Notes: a model not told the origin generated them from the letters alone. Numbered from the stretch's first letter, positions 7,294 to 19,443 are shown. The stretch is 64,000 nucleotides of DNA from Microbacterium sp. LWH11-1.2 (GCF_038397745.1 NZ_CP151636.1:3162001-3226000), one strand, 5' to 3'. Made by a program: numbers and translations.

Positions 7294-8810
7294 CAGCGGG
7301 TTCCTCCGGTCAACTGGGGTGCGCGGCTGAGGAGCGGTGCTCCCCAGGCGTCGAGCAGCACGGTCTCGAGCGCGGCGCCGACCTTGTACAGACGAGCGTC
7401 CTCGCGGGCGGGAGCCAGGAACTGGATGCCGACCGGCAGCCCGTCCTCCTCGGCGAGTCCGCTGGGGATCGAGATCCCCGGGACGCCGGCGAGGTTCGCG
7501 GGGATCGTCGTGACGTCGTTCAGGTACATCTGCAGCGGATCGTCGATCTTCTCGCCGATCTTGAAGGCGGTGGTCGGCGCCGAGGGCGTCGCGATGACGT
7601 CGACGTCGGCGAACGCGTTCGCGAAGTCCTGCTGGATGAGGGTGCGCACCTTCTGCGCGCTGCCGTAGTAGGCGTCGTAGTAGCCCGCTGACAGCGCATA
7701 GGTGCCGAGGATGATGCGGCGCTTGACCTCGTCGCCGAACCCGGCGTCGCGGGTCGCCGACATGACGTCCTCGACGGTCGGGTTGCCGTCAGGAGTGACG
7801 CGCAGCCCGAAGCGGACGGAGTCGAACTTCGCCAGGTTGCTCGAGGCCTCAGCGGGGAGGATCAGGTAGTACGCGGCGACACCGTACTCGAAGTGCGGCG
7901 CGCCGATCTCGACGATCTCCGCCCCCTGCGCCTCCATCAAAGCGAGCGCGCTGCGGAAGGATGCCGCGACGCCGGGCTGGAAGCCGCTGTCCGGCAGCTC
8001 CCGGATGACGCCGACCCTGAGGCCCTTCAGCACGTCGCCGCGGGCGCCCTCGCGAGCGGCATCCGCGAACGACGGCCAGGCATCGCGCAGCGACGTGGAG
8101 TCCTTCGGGTCGTGCCCGCCGATGACATCGTGCAGCAGACCCGCGTCGAGCACGGTTCGCGTGACGGGGCCGACCTGGTCGAGGCTCGAGGCCAGGGCGA
8201 TCGCCCCATAGCGGCTCACACCGCCGTAGGTGGGCTTCACGCCGACCGTGCCGGTCACGTGTGCGGGCTGACGGATCGATCCGCCGGTGTCCGAGCCGAG
8301 CGCGAGGGGTGCCTCGAAGGCGGCGACGGCGGCCGCGGAACCTCCGCCGGAGCCGCCGGGGATGCGGTCGAGATCCCACGGGTTGCGGGTGGGGCCGTAG
8401 GCGGAGTGCTCCGTGGAGGAGCCCATCGCGAACTCGTCCATGTTGGTCTTGCCGAGCGGGATGAGGCCGGCGGCGCGCGAGCGTGCCACGACCGTCGCGT
8501 CGTACGGCGAGCGGTACCCCTCGAGGATGCGCGATCCGCTGGTGGTGGGCTGATCGTGGGTGACAAGCACGTCCTTGATGGCCAGCGGGACGCCGGCGAC
8601 CGGGCCGAGGTTCTCGCCGGCGGCGCGCTGCGCGTCGACCGCGGCGGCCGCTTCGAGAGCGCCGTCGTTCACATGCAGGAATGCGTGGACGTCGCCGTCG
8701 ACGGCGGCGATACGGTCGAGGTGGGCCTGCGTGGCCTCGACACTCGAGATCTCGCGGGATGCGAGCTTGTCGGCGAGCTCCGCTGCGCTCAGTCGGATGA
8801 TGTCGCTCAC
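7293..8810 (-). CDS. gatA: Asp-tRNA(Asn)/Glu-tRNA(Gln) amidotransferase subunit A
   Basis: GatA releases ammonia from glutamine and passes it to GatB. The 505-residue amidase-signature enzyme has the full Ser-cisSer-Lys triad: Lys79 in AIKD, Ser154 in [10 protein letters not shown] and the nucleophile Ser178 in [12 protein letters not shown]. The substrate region with [19 protein letters not shown] is typical of GatA rather than of general amidases. The start overlaps gatC by 4 bases (ATGA) and the stop overlaps gatB by 1. Confidence 0.97.
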   Translation of the reverse strand: MSDIIRLSAAELADKLASREISSVEATQAHLDRIAAVDGDVHAFLHVNDGALEAAAAVDAQRAAGENLGPVAGVPLAIKDVLVTHDQPTTSGSRILEGYRSPYDATVVARSRAAGLIPLGKTNMDEFAMGSSTEHSAYGPTRNPWDLDRIPGGSGGGSAAAVAAFEAPLALGSDTGGSIRQPAHVTGTVGVKPTYGGVSRYGAIALASSLDQVGPVTRTVLDAGLLHDVIGGHDPKDSTSLRDAWPSFADAAREGARGDVLKGLRVGVIRELPDSGFQPGVAASFRSALALMEAQGAEIVEIGAPHFEYGVAAYYLILPAEASSNLAKFDSVRFGLRVTPDGNPTVEDVMSATRDAGFGDEVKRRIILGTYALSAGYYDAYYGSAQKVRTLIQQDFANAFADVDVIATPSAPTTAFKIGEKIDDPLQMYLNDVTTIPANLAGVPGISIPSGLAEEDGLPVGIQFLAPAREDARLYKVGAALETVLLDAWGAPLLSRAPQLTGGTR

Positions 8811-9106
8811 TGCTCTTCTCCCAGGATCGCGGTGACGCGGAAACGGCCGTCCGCGGCATCCGGAGCGTTCTGCAGCACCTGCTCGTGCGTCAGGGTCTCT
8901 CCGACGACGTCAGGACGGAAGACGTTGCTCAGCGGAATCGGGTGGCTGGTCGCGACGACGTCGGAGGTGGCCACCTCCGACACCTTGGCGATGTTGTCGA
9001 CGATGGCGTCGAGCTGGCCCGTGAGCCGCGTCACCTCGTCGTCGTTCAGCTGGATACGCGCGAGCACGCCGAGATGGCGCACGAGATCAGGGGTGATTTC
9101 AGACAC
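8807..9106 (-). CDS. gatC: Asp-tRNA(Asn)/Glu-tRNA(Gln) amidotransferase subunit C
   Basis: GatC (99 residues) clamps GatA to GatB. It shows the family pattern [17 protein letters not shown] near the N-terminus, a middle helix [14 protein letters not shown], and the proline-rich C-terminal strap region ([14 protein letters not shown], then LQNAPDA). It starts with GTG 9106, without a ribosome binding site, 6 bases after TAGACT. It is the first gene of the gatCAB operon, and its promoter overlaps the stop codon of the preceding gene. Confidence 0.95.
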   Translation of the reverse strand: MSEITPDLVRHLGVLARIQLNDDEVTRLTGQLDAIVDNIAKVSEVATSDVVATSHPIPLSNVFRPDVVGETLTHEQVLQNAPDAADGRFRVTAILGEEQ

Positions 9107-9112
9107 CCCTCC

Positions 9113-9118
9113 AGTCTA
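9113..9118 (-). promoter_or_regulatory. -10 box of leaderless gatC, overlapping an upstream stop codon
   Basis: TAGACT on the minus strand ends 6 bases before the gatC GTG. Its first three bases (9116-9118) are also the TAG stop of the DHFR-like gene. Confidence 0.6.
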
Positions 9119-9712
9119 GGTCGTGGCGCCGACCCGTCGTGGCGTGCGCCCGACGCGGTACTCGTCCGTGACGACACCGCTCGCGTCGCGATGGCTGGCG
9201 ACCAGTTCGAGCGGAGACCGTCCCGTCTGCGGCGGCGCGACGGGTCGACCGGAGCCCAGCAGCATCGGCGCGATCCGCAGGCGGAGGATGTCCACCTCAC
9301 CAGCGCGGAACAGAGCATCGGTGAGCTGGAGGCTCCCCCAGATCGCGATGGACCGATACTGCGTCTTCAGGGACCGGACGGCGTCGACAGGTCCGTCGCG
9401 CAGGATCTCGATCTCACCATCGCCCCACGGAGCCCGGTCGAGCGTGCGACTCACGACGAACTTCGGCAGACGGTCGATCGGCGCGGCCACCGCGTCTTCC
9501 GACGGTTCCGTCTGAGGCCAGTAGGCGGCGAACAGCTCGTAGGTCCGCCGACCGAAGAGGATCGCGTCGACGCCGGCCAGCCACCGCATCTGCTCGGTGT
9601 CGGTGCGGGTCTGATCGCCGAAGTCGACGTCGTCGAAGAAATCGATCCCGCCCGCTGCATCCATCGCGTATCCGTCCGCGGAGACGATCTGCTCGATCGT
9701 GATCTCACCCAT
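9116..9712 (-). CDS. Dihydrofolate reductase/RibD C-terminal-like protein
   Basis: A 198-residue member of the dihydrofolate reductase-like superfamily (RibD C-terminal domain type). The signs are MGEITIEQIVSADGYAMD at the start, WLAGVDAILFGRRTYELF in the middle and SIAIWGSLQLTDALFRAGEVD, the nucleotide-binding glycine region. Such stand-alone proteins presumably use NADPH, but the substrate is not known and this is unlikely to be the true folate enzyme. The ATG at 9712 has GGTGGAG upstream and overlaps the SRPBCC gene by 8 bases. It is the last gene of an arsR-SRPBCC-DHFR operon. Confidence 0.82.
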   Translation of the reverse strand: MGEITIEQIVSADGYAMDAAGGIDFFDDVDFGDQTRTDTEQMRWLAGVDAILFGRRTYELFAAYWPQTEPSEDAVAAPIDRLPKFVVSRTLDRAPWGDGEIEILRDGPVDAVRSLKTQYRSIAIWGSLQLTDALFRAGEVDILRLRIAPMLLGSGRPVAPPQTGRSPLELVASHRDASGVVTDEYRVGRTPRRVGATT

Positions 9713-10148
9713 GTGCTCCACCCATCTCTCGTTCAAACTCGCTGATGGCCTCCCGCCATCCCGTCCACACGCTGTCCTCGCGCCCGGTGTCGTCGACGTG
9801 TCCGCGCAGGCGGAACACCATCTCCGTGCGTCCGCCGTCGATCGTCGCGAGCCGGACCTCGAGTTCCGCGACGGGTTCGTCGGGAGCACCCCACGTGCAC
9901 CGGAGCAGCTCCGGTTCGCGCACCTCGAGGTACTCCCCTCCGCTCGCGTGCGCCGTGCCCGCCTCGTCGACCATCGAGAATCGGAACCGCCCGCCTGCGC
10001 GAAGGTCGACGAACACGGATTCCTCGGGTGTGCGCAGACCGTGCGGATGAAGCCAGCGCGCCATCACCGACGGCTCGGTCCAGGCGCGCCACACGCGCTC
10101 CCGCGTGGCGTCGAAGACGCGCGTGATCTCGAGCTCCCGCTCGCTCAT
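9705..10148 (-). CDS. SRPBCC (AHSA1-like) domain protein
   Basis: A 147-residue START/Bet v1-like protein of the AHSA1 type, which forms a hydrophobic ligand-binding cavity. Matching features are LEITRVFDATRERVWRAWTE at the start, VMARWLHP, the strand EYLEVREPELLRCTW and the C-terminal helix WREAISEFEREM. Proteins of this kind next to an ArsR regulator are common and mostly uncharacterised. The start overlaps the arsR stop by 4 bases (ATGA), so the genes are coupled. Confidence 0.85.
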   Translation of the reverse strand: MSERELEITRVFDATRERVWRAWTEPSVMARWLHPHGLRTPEESVFVDLRAGGRFRFSMVDEAGTAHASGGEYLEVREPELLRCTWGAPDEPVAELEVRLATIDGGRTEMVFRLRGHVDDTGREDSVWTGWREAISEFEREMGGAHG

Positions 10149-10495
10149 CGCCCGGGCGCCGTCTGCGCGGGATCGGCTTCGGCGAGCACCGCGTCGAGCT
10201 GATCGAATCTGGTCTGCCACGCCTGGCGATTGCGCTCCACCCAGGCCGCGGCCTCGTCCAGTGGCTCATGCGAGAGCGAGCACACGCGCCACTGCGCCCT
10301 GGCCCGTCTTTCGATGAGCTTGGCCTTCTCGAGCACCCGCAGATGCTGCGAGACGGCCGGAGCGCTCATCGAGAAGGGGGCACCGAGCTCGCCCACGGTC
10401 GCGTCTCCGCGGCTGAGTCGTTCGAGCATGCTCCGTCGGGTCGGATCCGCGAGCGCATGGAACACCATGGACAGTTCGTCCGTCGCCGTGGGCAT
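10145..10495 (-). CDS. ArsR-family transcriptional regulator
   Basis: A 116-residue winged-helix repressor. The order is VFHALADPTRRSMLERLSRG (helix 1-2), the recognition segment MSAPAVSQHLRVLEKAKLI and the wing region ERRARAQWRVCSL. No cysteine metal site (ELCVCDL-type) is present, so it is probably not a metal sensor; such regulators usually control an adjacent SRPBCC gene. ATG 10495 has a strong ribosome binding site (AGGAGGTGACG). An inverted repeat 13 bases upstream is the likely autoregulatory operator. Confidence 0.9.
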   Translation of the reverse strand: MPTATDELSMVFHALADPTRRSMLERLSRGDATVGELGAPFSMSAPAVSQHLRVLEKAKLIERRARAQWRVCSLSHEPLDEAAAWVERNRQAWQTRFDQLDAVLAEADPAQTAPGR

Positions 10496-10507
10496 CGTCA
10501 CCTCCTG

Positions 10508-10525
10508 ATTAAGTACTTTCTTAAT
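10508..10525. promoter_or_regulatory. Inverted repeat, candidate ArsR operator
   Basis: ATTAAG-N6-CTTAAT is an AT-rich dyad in otherwise GC-rich DNA. It lies between the ArsR ribosome binding site and the divergent acyl-CoA synthetase gene. ArsR regulators typically bind such dyads over their own promoters. Confidence 0.55.
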
Positions 10526-10565
10526 TACACCCGGCGTCCGAGAAGCTGTCAAGCCTCCGCCGCCT

Positions 10566-10571
10566 TATGCT
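10566..10571 (+). promoter_or_regulatory. -10 box of leaderless acyl-CoA synthetase gene
   Basis: TATGCT ends 6 bases before the GTG at 10578. Confidence 0.6.
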
Positions 10572-10577
10572 GGGCTC

Positions 10578-12278
10578 GTGAGCCCGTTCCAGCCTCCTCG
10601 TCCATGGGTCGCCAGCTACGCCGCCGGTGTTCCCGAAGACCTCGCTCCCGTCGAGGGATCGCTGATCGACATCGTCGCGGCATCCGCCAGGGACTACCCC
10701 GAGGCCCCTGCTCTGCAGTTCTTCGGCAGAGGGACGACGTACGCCGAGCTGCAGGATGCGATCGACAGAGCCGCAGCCGGGCTTCGCGATCTGGGCGTGC
10801 GGGCCGGCGATCCGGTCGCGATCGTGCTGCCCAACTGCCCGCAGCACATCGTCGCCTTCTATGCGGTGCTCCGCCTCGGTGCCGTGGTGGTCGAGCACAA
10901 CCCGCTCTACACCCCGCGGGAGCTGCGCAAGCAGTTCGAGGACCACGGCGCGAAGCATGCGATCGTCTGGAACAAGGCCGTCGCCACGGTCCAGGAGTTC
11001 CCCACCGACCTCTCCGTCACGAACCTCATCTCGGTCGACGTGACACGGGCGATGCCGTTCCTCACCCGCTTCGCCCTGCGACTGCCGGTCGCGAAAGCGC
11101 GGGAGTCCCGCGCCGCACTCACCGAGAAGGTACGCGGCACCGTCACCTGGGACGCACTGGTGGCCTCCGCGCCCATCCCCGCGTCGCACCCGAAGCCGTC
11201 CACCGACGACCTGGCCATCATCCAGTACACGTCCGGGACCACCGGCACGCCCAAGGGCGCCTCGCTCACCCACCGGAATCTGCTCGCGAACGCGGCGCAG
11301 GCGCAGGCGTGGGTCCCGTCGATCCAGCGCGGCAAGGGCTGCGTCGTGTACGCGGTGCTGCCGATGTTCCACGCATACGGCCTCACGCTCTGCCTGACCT
11401 TCGCGATGTCGATGGGTGCCCGGCTCGTGCTCTTCCCCAAGTTCGATCCCGACCTCGTACTCGATGTGGTCAAGAAGCACCCCGCGACGTTCCTGCCGCT
11501 GGTGCCGCCGATCGCCGACCGCCTCCTCACGGCCGCGAGGGAGAAGGGTGTCTCCCTCGAAGGCATCGAGGTGGCGATCTCCGGCGCGATGGCGCTGCCG
11601 CACGAACTCGTCGTCCCGTTCGAGAAGGCCACGCACGGCTATCTGGTCGAGGGCTACGGCCTCAGCGAGTGCTCTCCGGTGCTGATGGCCAACCCCGTCG
11701 CCGAGCACCGGGTGCCCGGGACTGTCGGGCTCCCCCTGCCCGGGACCGAATGCCGCGTCGTCGAACCGGAGAACCCGACCGTCGACGTGCCCGATGGGAC
11801 CGCCGGTGAGCTCGTCGTCCGCGGACCGCAAGTCTTCTCCGGGTACTACGGCAAGCCCGAGGAGACCGAGGCGGTCTTCGTCGACGGCTGGTTCCGCACC
11901 GGCGACATCGTCACGATCGACGACGCAGGTTTCATCCGCATCGTCGACCGCATCAAGGAGCTCATCATCACCGGCGGGTTCAACGTCGCACCGACCGAGG
12001 TGGAGAACGCGTTGCGACAGCATCCTCAGGTGGCGGATGCCGCGGTGGTCGGACTCGCGAGCGCGCACTCCGGCGAAGAGGTCGTCGCGGCGATCGTCGT
12101 CGACAGCGGAGCGGACGTGGATGTCGAGGCGATCCGCGAGTTCGCCCGCGGCATCCTCACCCCCTACAAGGTGCCACGACGCATCTTCGTGGTCGACGAG
12201 CTCCCGAAGTCGCTCATCGGAAAGGTGCTCCGCCGGCAGGTGAAGGAGAAGCTCGTCGCGCTGACAACGGGCTCCTGA
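10578..12278 (+). CDS. Long-chain acyl-CoA synthetase (AMP-forming)
   Basis: A 566-residue adenylate-forming enzyme that would activate a fatty acid with ATP and attach it to CoA. The phosphate-binding loop YTSGTTGTPKGASLTHRN starts near residue 216, the A5 motif VEGYGLSECSPV lies near 356, the A7 motif GWFRTGDIV near 438, and the hinge/lysine region GKVLRRQVKEKL is at the C-terminus with the catalytic Lys of SLIGK. The closest match is the FadD group. GTG 10578 is 6 bases after TATGCT without a ribosome binding site. It is divergent from the arsR operon, and the dyad between them could affect both. Confidence 0.9.
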   Translation: MSPFQPPRPWVASYAAGVPEDLAPVEGSLIDIVAASARDYPEAPALQFFGRGTTYAELQDAIDRAAAGLRDLGVRAGDPVAIVLPNCPQHIVAFYAVLRLGAVVVEHNPLYTPRELRKQFEDHGAKHAIVWNKAVATVQEFPTDLSVTNLISVDVTRAMPFLTRFALRLPVAKARESRAALTEKVRGTVTWDALVASAPIPASHPKPSTDDLAIIQYTSGTTGTPKGASLTHRNLLANAAQAQAWVPSIQRGKGCVVYAVLPMFHAYGLTLCLTFAMSMGARLVLFPKFDPDLVLDVVKKHPATFLPLVPPIADRLLTAAREKGVSLEGIEVAISGAMALPHELVVPFEKATHGYLVEGYGLSECSPVLMANPVAEHRVPGTVGLPLPGTECRVVEPENPTVDVPDGTAGELVVRGPQVFSGYYGKPEETEAVFVDGWFRTGDIVTIDDAGFIRIVDRIKELIITGGFNVAPTEVENALRQHPQVADAAVVGLASAHSGEEVVAAIVVDSGADVDVEAIREFARGILTPYKVPRRIFVVDELPKSLIGKVLRRQVKEKLVALTTGS

Positions 12279-12313
12279 GGACGCCCTCACAGGCGCCGAC
12301 ATCTTCGGGGCGC

Positions 12314-12319
12314 TACCCT
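12314..12319 (+). promoter_or_regulatory. -10 box of leaderless DEAD-box helicase gene
   Basis: TACCCT ends 6 bases before the GTG at 12326. Confidence 0.55.
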
Positions 12320-12325
12320 TGGGAA

Positions 12326-14146
12326 GTGACTCCTGAAGATGCAGTGCTGACCGACGCCCCCGAGGACTCCCCCGCGACCCCCGGATTCGAGGAACTCGGC
12401 ATCACCGGGCCCGTCCTCAAAGCCATCAAGGACCTCGGATACGAGACCCCTTCTCCGATCCAGGCCGCGACGATCCCGACCCTGTTGTCGGGACGCGATG
12501 TCGTCGGCATGGCGCAGACCGGAACCGGCAAGACCGCCGCGTTCGCGCTGCCCGTGCTGGAGCGACTCGACGTGTCGCAGAAGATCCCCCAGGCCCTGGT
12601 GCTGGCCCCGACGCGAGAGCTCGCGCTGCAGGTCTGCGAAGCCTTCGAGTCCTACGCCTCGAAGATGAAGGGCGTCCACGTGCTCCCCGTCTACGGCGGT
12701 CAGGGCTACGGCGTGCAGCTGTCCGCGCTCCGCCGCGGTGTGCACGTGATCGTCGGCACGCCCGGGCGCATCATGGACCACCTCGCCAAGGGAACCCTCG
12801 ATCTGTCCGAGCTGAAATACCTCGTGCTCGACGAGGCCGACGAGATGCTGAAGATGGGCTTCGCGGAAGACGTGGAGCAGATCCTCGCTCAGACGCCCGC
12901 CGAGAAGCAGGTGGCCCTCTTCTCGGCGACGATGCCGCCCCAGATCCGTCGCCTCGCGCAGAAGTACCTGCAGGACGCCGAGGAGATCAGCATCACCTCG
13001 AAGACCGCGACCGGCACCAACATCACGCAGCGCTACCTCGTGGTGTCGTACGCGCAGAAGGTCGACGCGCTCACGCGCATCCTCGAGGTCGAGAACTTCG
13101 ACGGCATGATCGTCTTCGTCCGCACGAAGAACGAGACCGAGACCCTCGCCGAGAAGCTGCGAGCCCGCGGATACTCCGCCGCCGCGATCAACGGCGACGT
13201 GCCGCAGGTGCAGCGCGAACGCAGCGTGAACCAGCTGAAGGACGGCAAGCTCGACATCCTCGTCGCCACCGACGTCGCCGCCCGCGGGCTCGACGTGGAA
13301 CGCATCAGCCACGTCATCAACTTCGACATCCCCACCGACACCGAGTCGTACGTGCACCGCATCGGCCGCACCGGGCGCGCAGGCCGCTCGGGCGATGCGA
13401 TCAGCTTCATCACCCCGCGCGAGCGCTACCTGCTCAAGCACATCGAGAAGGCCACCCGTCAGCAGCCGGCGCAGATGCAGCTGCCGAGCACCGAGGACGT
13501 GAACACCACGCGCCTCAACCGCTTCGACGACGCGATCACCACGGCGCTGTCCGAGACCGGTCGCATCGAGGCCTTCCGCGACATCGTCGCGCACTACGTG
13601 CGCCATCACGATGTTCCCGAGGGCGACGTCGCAGCGGCACTCGCGGTCGTGGCGCAGGGCGACAAGCCGCTGCTGCTCGACCCGGCCAACGACCCGCTGA
13701 CGCGGGCGGTGGAGGCCGACAACCGTCCGCCGCGCGAACGCGCCGGACGCGATGCCCGGGAGCCGCGCACCGAGCGTCGCGGTCGCGGGGACTACACCGC
13801 ATACCGCATCGAGGTGGGCCGACGTCATCGGGTCGAGCCGCGTCAGATCGTCGGCGCGCTCGCGAACGAGGGCGGCCTCGGTCGTGACGACTTCGGCGTG
13901 ATCAACATCCGCCCCGACTTCTCGACGGTCGAACTGCCTTCCAACCTCAGCCCTGCCGTGCTGGAGAAGCTGCGCGACACGCGCATCTCGGGACGCCTGA
14001 TCGAGATCAAGCCCGATCGGGGCCCCGCGGGCCGTCGCAGCAGCGGTCCTCGCGAGGGCGGCTACGAGCGCCGTGATCGCGACGACCGCCCCGCGCGCAG
14101 CGACCGCGAGGACAAGCCGTTCCGCAAGCCGCGTCACAAGGGCTGA
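12326..14146 (+). CDS. DEAD-box RNA helicase (CsdA/DeaD-like)
   Basis: An ATP-dependent RNA helicase of 606 residues, likely acting in ribosome assembly, RNA decay or cold adaptation. Motifs in order are the Q-motif region (GFEELGITGPVLKAI), Walker A AQTGTGKT near residue 63, PTRELA, DEAD at about 168-171, SAT in LFSATMP, ARGLDVE and HRIGRTGRAG. A DbpA-type RNA-binding domain follows at about 490-565 (RIEVGRRHRVEPRQIVGAL, then GVINI), and a basic, arginine-rich tail closes it. This layout matches DeaD/CsdA. The start is leaderless. Confidence 0.93.
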   Translation: MTPEDAVLTDAPEDSPATPGFEELGITGPVLKAIKDLGYETPSPIQAATIPTLLSGRDVVGMAQTGTGKTAAFALPVLERLDVSQKIPQALVLAPTRELALQVCEAFESYASKMKGVHVLPVYGGQGYGVQLSALRRGVHVIVGTPGRIMDHLAKGTLDLSELKYLVLDEADEMLKMGFAEDVEQILAQTPAEKQVALFSATMPPQIRRLAQKYLQDAEEISITSKTATGTNITQRYLVVSYAQKVDALTRILEVENFDGMIVFVRTKNETETLAEKLRARGYSAAAINGDVPQVQRERSVNQLKDGKLDILVATDVAARGLDVERISHVINFDIPTDTESYVHRIGRTGRAGRSGDAISFITPRERYLLKHIEKATRQQPAQMQLPSTEDVNTTRLNRFDDAITTALSETGRIEAFRDIVAHYVRHHDVPEGDVAAALAVVAQGDKPLLLDPANDPLTRAVEADNRPPRERAGRDAREPRTERRGRGDYTAYRIEVGRRHRVEPRQIVGALANEGGLGRDDFGVINIRPDFSTVELPSNLSPAVLEKLRDTRISGRLIEIKPDRGPAGRRSSGPREGGYERRDRDDRPARSDREDKPFRKPRHKG

Positions 14147-14173
14147 GCGAGAAAACCTCTCAGCATCGCCCGA

Positions 14174-14210
14174 GAACGCCGCACGGATCACGCCGATCCG
14201 TGCGGCGTTC
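14174..14210. terminator. Bidirectional hairpin terminator between convergent genes
   Basis: GAACGCCGCACGGATC and its exact complement form a 16-bp stem around the loop ACGCC. It stands between the helicase gene and the convergent gene at 14241 and can serve both strands. Confidence 0.82.
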
Positions 14211-14240
14211 CGGCGTCCGGTCGGTGCCGGCACCCCGGCG

Positions 14241-17032
<2,792 letters not shown>

Positions 17033-17059
17033 CGAGCGGGCGCCGACATCCAGCGAGAG

Positions 17060-18157
17060 CTACGCGCCGACGGGAACAGCCGACACCGTGGTGTCGATCG
17101 TGAACTGACCGAGCACGCGGGTCCCCACGTAGAGCACCGCGGTCTGCCCCGGCGCGACGCCGTCGAGTGGGATCTCCGGCACGACGCGCACGCCGTCGTC
17201 CGACACGGTGGCGACGGCCGCGACGGGCTCGGAATGCGCCCGGATCTGCACGTGGCAGTCGAAAGACGACTCGACGGGCCCCGCACCTGCCCAGCTGAAC
17301 CGCTCCCCTGCGATCTCCGCGATCGCGAGGGCCTCCTTCGGGCCGACGACGACCGTGTTCGACACCGGGCGCACCTCCAGCACGAACCGCGGCTTGCCGT
17401 CGGCTGCCGGCACGCCGAGCTTGAGTCCTCGGCGCTGTCCGACCGTGAAGCCGTGCGCCCCCTCGTGCGAACCCACGACGGCGCCGGAGCGGTCGACGAT
17501 CTCACCGGTGGCGGTGCCGACCTTCTCGGCCAGCCAGCCCCGGGTGTCGCCGTCGGGGATGAAGCAGATGTCGTGGCTGTCGGGCTTCTGCGCCACCGTG
17601 AGGCCGCGGGCCTCCGCTTCGGCGCGCACGATCGCCTTCGAGGGGGTCGTGCCGAGCGGGAAGTAGGTGTGCGCGAGCTGCTCGGCCGTCAGCACCCCCA
17701 GCACATAGGACTGATCCTTCGCGTTGTCCGAGGCCCGATGCAGCTCCAGTCCCTGCTCGCCGTCGATCAGGGTGGCGTAGTGCCCGGTGCACACCGCGTC
17801 GAAGCCGAGCTCGATGGCCCGCTCCAGAAGAGCGGCGAACTTGATCTTCTCGTTGCAGCGCATGCAGGGGTTCGGGGTGCGTCCGGCCTGGTACTCGGCG
17901 ATGAAGTCATCGATCACGTCGTCGCGGAAGCGCTCCGAGAAGTCCCAGACGTAGAACGGGATGCCCAGCAGGTCGGCGGCGCGGCGCGCGTCCAGGGCGT
18001 CCTCGATCGTGCAGCATCCGCGGCTTCCGGTGCGCAGGGTGCCGCCGGCTCGCGAGAGCGCCAGGTGCACGCCCACGACGTCGTGCCCCGCCTCCACGGC
18101 ACGTGCGGCCGCGACGGCGGAGTCCACTCCACCGCTCATGGCTGCAAGGATCCGCAT
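17060..18157 (-). CDS. mnmA: tRNA 2-thiouridylase MnmA
   Basis: MnmA puts sulfur on the wobble uridine of Glu, Gln and Lys tRNAs using ATP and a persulfide. The 365-residue protein has the PP-loop SGGVDS at residues 8-13, nucleophile Cys98 in TPNPCMRCN and the second active Cys198 in HDICFIP, so the catalytic pair is complete. It follows the cysteine desulfurase gene that probably supplies its sulfur. The ATG is 6 bases after TAGACT, whose TAG is also the stop of that upstream gene, so it has its own leaderless start as well as possible read-through from upstream. Confidence 0.95.
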   Translation of the reverse strand: MRILAAMSGGVDSAVAAARAVEAGHDVVGVHLALSRAGGTLRTGSRGCCTIEDALDARRAADLLGIPFYVWDFSERFRDDVIDDFIAEYQAGRTPNPCMRCNEKIKFAALLERAIELGFDAVCTGHYATLIDGEQGLELHRASDNAKDQSYVLGVLTAEQLAHTYFPLGTTPSKAIVRAEAEARGLTVAQKPDSHDICFIPDGDTRGWLAEKVGTATGEIVDRSGAVVGSHEGAHGFTVGQRRGLKLGVPAADGKPRFVLEVRPVSNTVVVGPKEALAIAEIAGERFSWAGAGPVESSFDCHVQIRAHSEPVAAVATVSDDGVRVVPEIPLDGVAPGQTAVLYVGTRVLGQFTIDTTVSAVPVGA

Positions 18158-18163
18158 GAGACC

Positions 18164-18169
18164 AGTCTA
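18164..18169 (-). promoter_or_regulatory. -10 box of leaderless mnmA, overlapping the upstream stop codon
   Basis: TAGACT on the minus strand ends 6 bases before the mnmA ATG. Bases 18167-18169 are also the TAG stop of the cysteine desulfurase gene. Confidence 0.6.
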
Positions 18170-19342
18170 CGAGCGCGCGCCTGTGCCGGACCCGGATGCC
18201 CGATCGTAGGCATCGGCGATCGCGGCGAGCACCGCGTCGACATCGGCATCCGTCGACGTCCGGCCGAGCGAGAACCGCAGCACGCTGCGCGCATCGCGCT
18301 CGCTCCGCCCCATGGCCATCACCACGTGCGACGGCTCCGCGACTCCCGCCTGGCAGGCGGAGCCGGTGGATGCCGCGACACCCGCGACGTCGAGGAGGAA
18401 CAGCAGACTCTCCCCCACGGCTCCGGGGAACAGGATGTGCGCGTTGCCCGGAAGCCGGCGGACCGGATCGCCGAGGAGCTCGGCTGCGGGGACGGCCGAG
18501 CGGATGCCCGCGACGAGACGGTCGCGCAGTGCCGACAACCGGACGGCCTCGCCGGCGCGCTCCGTCTCGGCGAGCTCCAGGGCGGTCGCGAAGGCCGCTG
18601 CCCCGGCCACGTCCTGCGTCCCGGCACGGAGTCCGCGCTGCTGCGCGCCACCGCGGAGCATCGCCGTCAGCCGGGCCGTCCTCGCCGCGACCAGGATGCC
18701 GACGCCGACCGGCGCGCCGATCTTGTGACCGGCCAGGCTCAGTGCGACGAGCCCGACGCCGGGGGCCGCATCCGCCCGCAGCCCACGGAAGGAGAGGGGA
18801 AGATGGCCGAGGGCGGCGACCGCGTCGAGATGGAGCGGCACTCCGGCGGACGCGCTCGACGAGGAGAGCACCGCCGCATCGTTGACGGTGCCCGCCTCGT
18901 TGTTCGCGACGAGGGCCGTGGCGAGGGCTGCTCCGGGGAGCTGCTGAGCGAACGCGTCGACGTCGATGCCGGCCAGCGCGGTCACGCCGACGCTCCGCAC
19001 CCGCGCGCCCTCGTCGATCAGGGCAGCGACGGTGTCCATCGTGGCGTGGTGCTCGGCATCCGGCAGCACGATCGCCTCCGTGCCGTCGGGACGCGAACGC
19101 CACAGTCCCTGCAGCGCGAGGTTGATCGACTCGGTGCCGCCCGAGGTGAAGACGATCTCGATCGGATCGGCATCCAGGACGGCGGCCACGCGCTCGCGCG
19201 ACTCCTCGAGCAGACGCCGGGCGTCCTGCCCCGCGCCGTGCGTGGACGACGCGTTGCCGACCGTCTCGGTGGCAGCCAGCCACGCATCGCGCGCCTCAGG
19301 CCGCAGAGGCGCGGTCGCCGCGTGGTCCAGGTAGTGCCGCAT
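18167..19342 (-). CDS. Cysteine desulfurase (NifS/IscS-like)
   Basis: A PLP enzyme of 391 residues that takes sulfur from cysteine as a persulfide for tRNA thiolation or Fe-S assembly. It opens with YLDHAATAPL, has TSGGTESINLAL for PLP phosphate binding, His98-His99 in AEHHA, the PLP lysine Lys207 in LAGHKIGAP and the catalytic Cys330 in STGSACQAG. Position directly before mnmA argues that it feeds MnmA. ATG 19342 is preceded by GAGAAT at 6 bases. The open frame continues upstream, but that part lacks family similarity. Confidence 0.94.
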   Translation of the reverse strand: MRHYLDHAATAPLRPEARDAWLAATETVGNASSTHGAGQDARRLLEESRERVAAVLDADPIEIVFTSGGTESINLALQGLWRSRPDGTEAIVLPDAEHHATMDTVAALIDEGARVRSVGVTALAGIDVDAFAQQLPGAALATALVANNEAGTVNDAAVLSSSSASAGVPLHLDAVAALGHLPLSFRGLRADAAPGVGLVALSLAGHKIGAPVGVGILVAARTARLTAMLRGGAQQRGLRAGTQDVAGAAAFATALELAETERAGEAVRLSALRDRLVAGIRSAVPAAELLGDPVRRLPGNAHILFPGAVGESLLFLLDVAGVAASTGSACQAGVAEPSHVVMAMGRSERDARSVLRFSLGRTSTDADVDAVLAAIADAYDRASGSGTGARS

Positions 19343-19348
19343 CCCTCG

Positions 19349-19354
19349 ATTCTC
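19349..19354 (-). promoter_or_regulatory. -10-like box of leaderless cysteine desulfurase gene
   Basis: GAGAAT on the minus strand ends 6 bases before the ATG at 19342. It is the same hexamer as at dinB. Confidence 0.4.
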
Positions 19355-19431
19355 TCGCGAATCGGCGCGGCAGAGGCGACTGCGCGATGGAACCGAGTGC
19401 GATCTGTCATGGGACTGCAACACATCCCGCC

Positions 19432-19437
19432 TATGGT
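19432..19437 (+). promoter_or_regulatory. -10 box of leaderless glgX
   Basis: TATGGT ends 6 bases before the ATG at 19444, which decides the start against an upstream ATG at 19387. Confidence 0.55.
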
Positions 19438-19443
19438 GTACTC

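Noticed and set aside
10521..12302. Minus-strand open frame opposite the acyl-CoA synthetase
   Set aside because: The plus-strand protein has complete adenylate-forming motifs, and the antisense frame has none.
12287..14233. Minus-strand open frame of 648 codons opposite the DEAD-box helicase
   Set aside because: It is a shadow of a gene with all helicase motifs; its translation has repetitive Arg/Val/Asp composition without recognisable domains.
19387..19443. Upstream ATG as the glgX start
   Set aside because: The added 19 residues are not part of the family, there is no ribosome binding site, and the -10 box at 19432 places the transcript start at the ATG at 19444.
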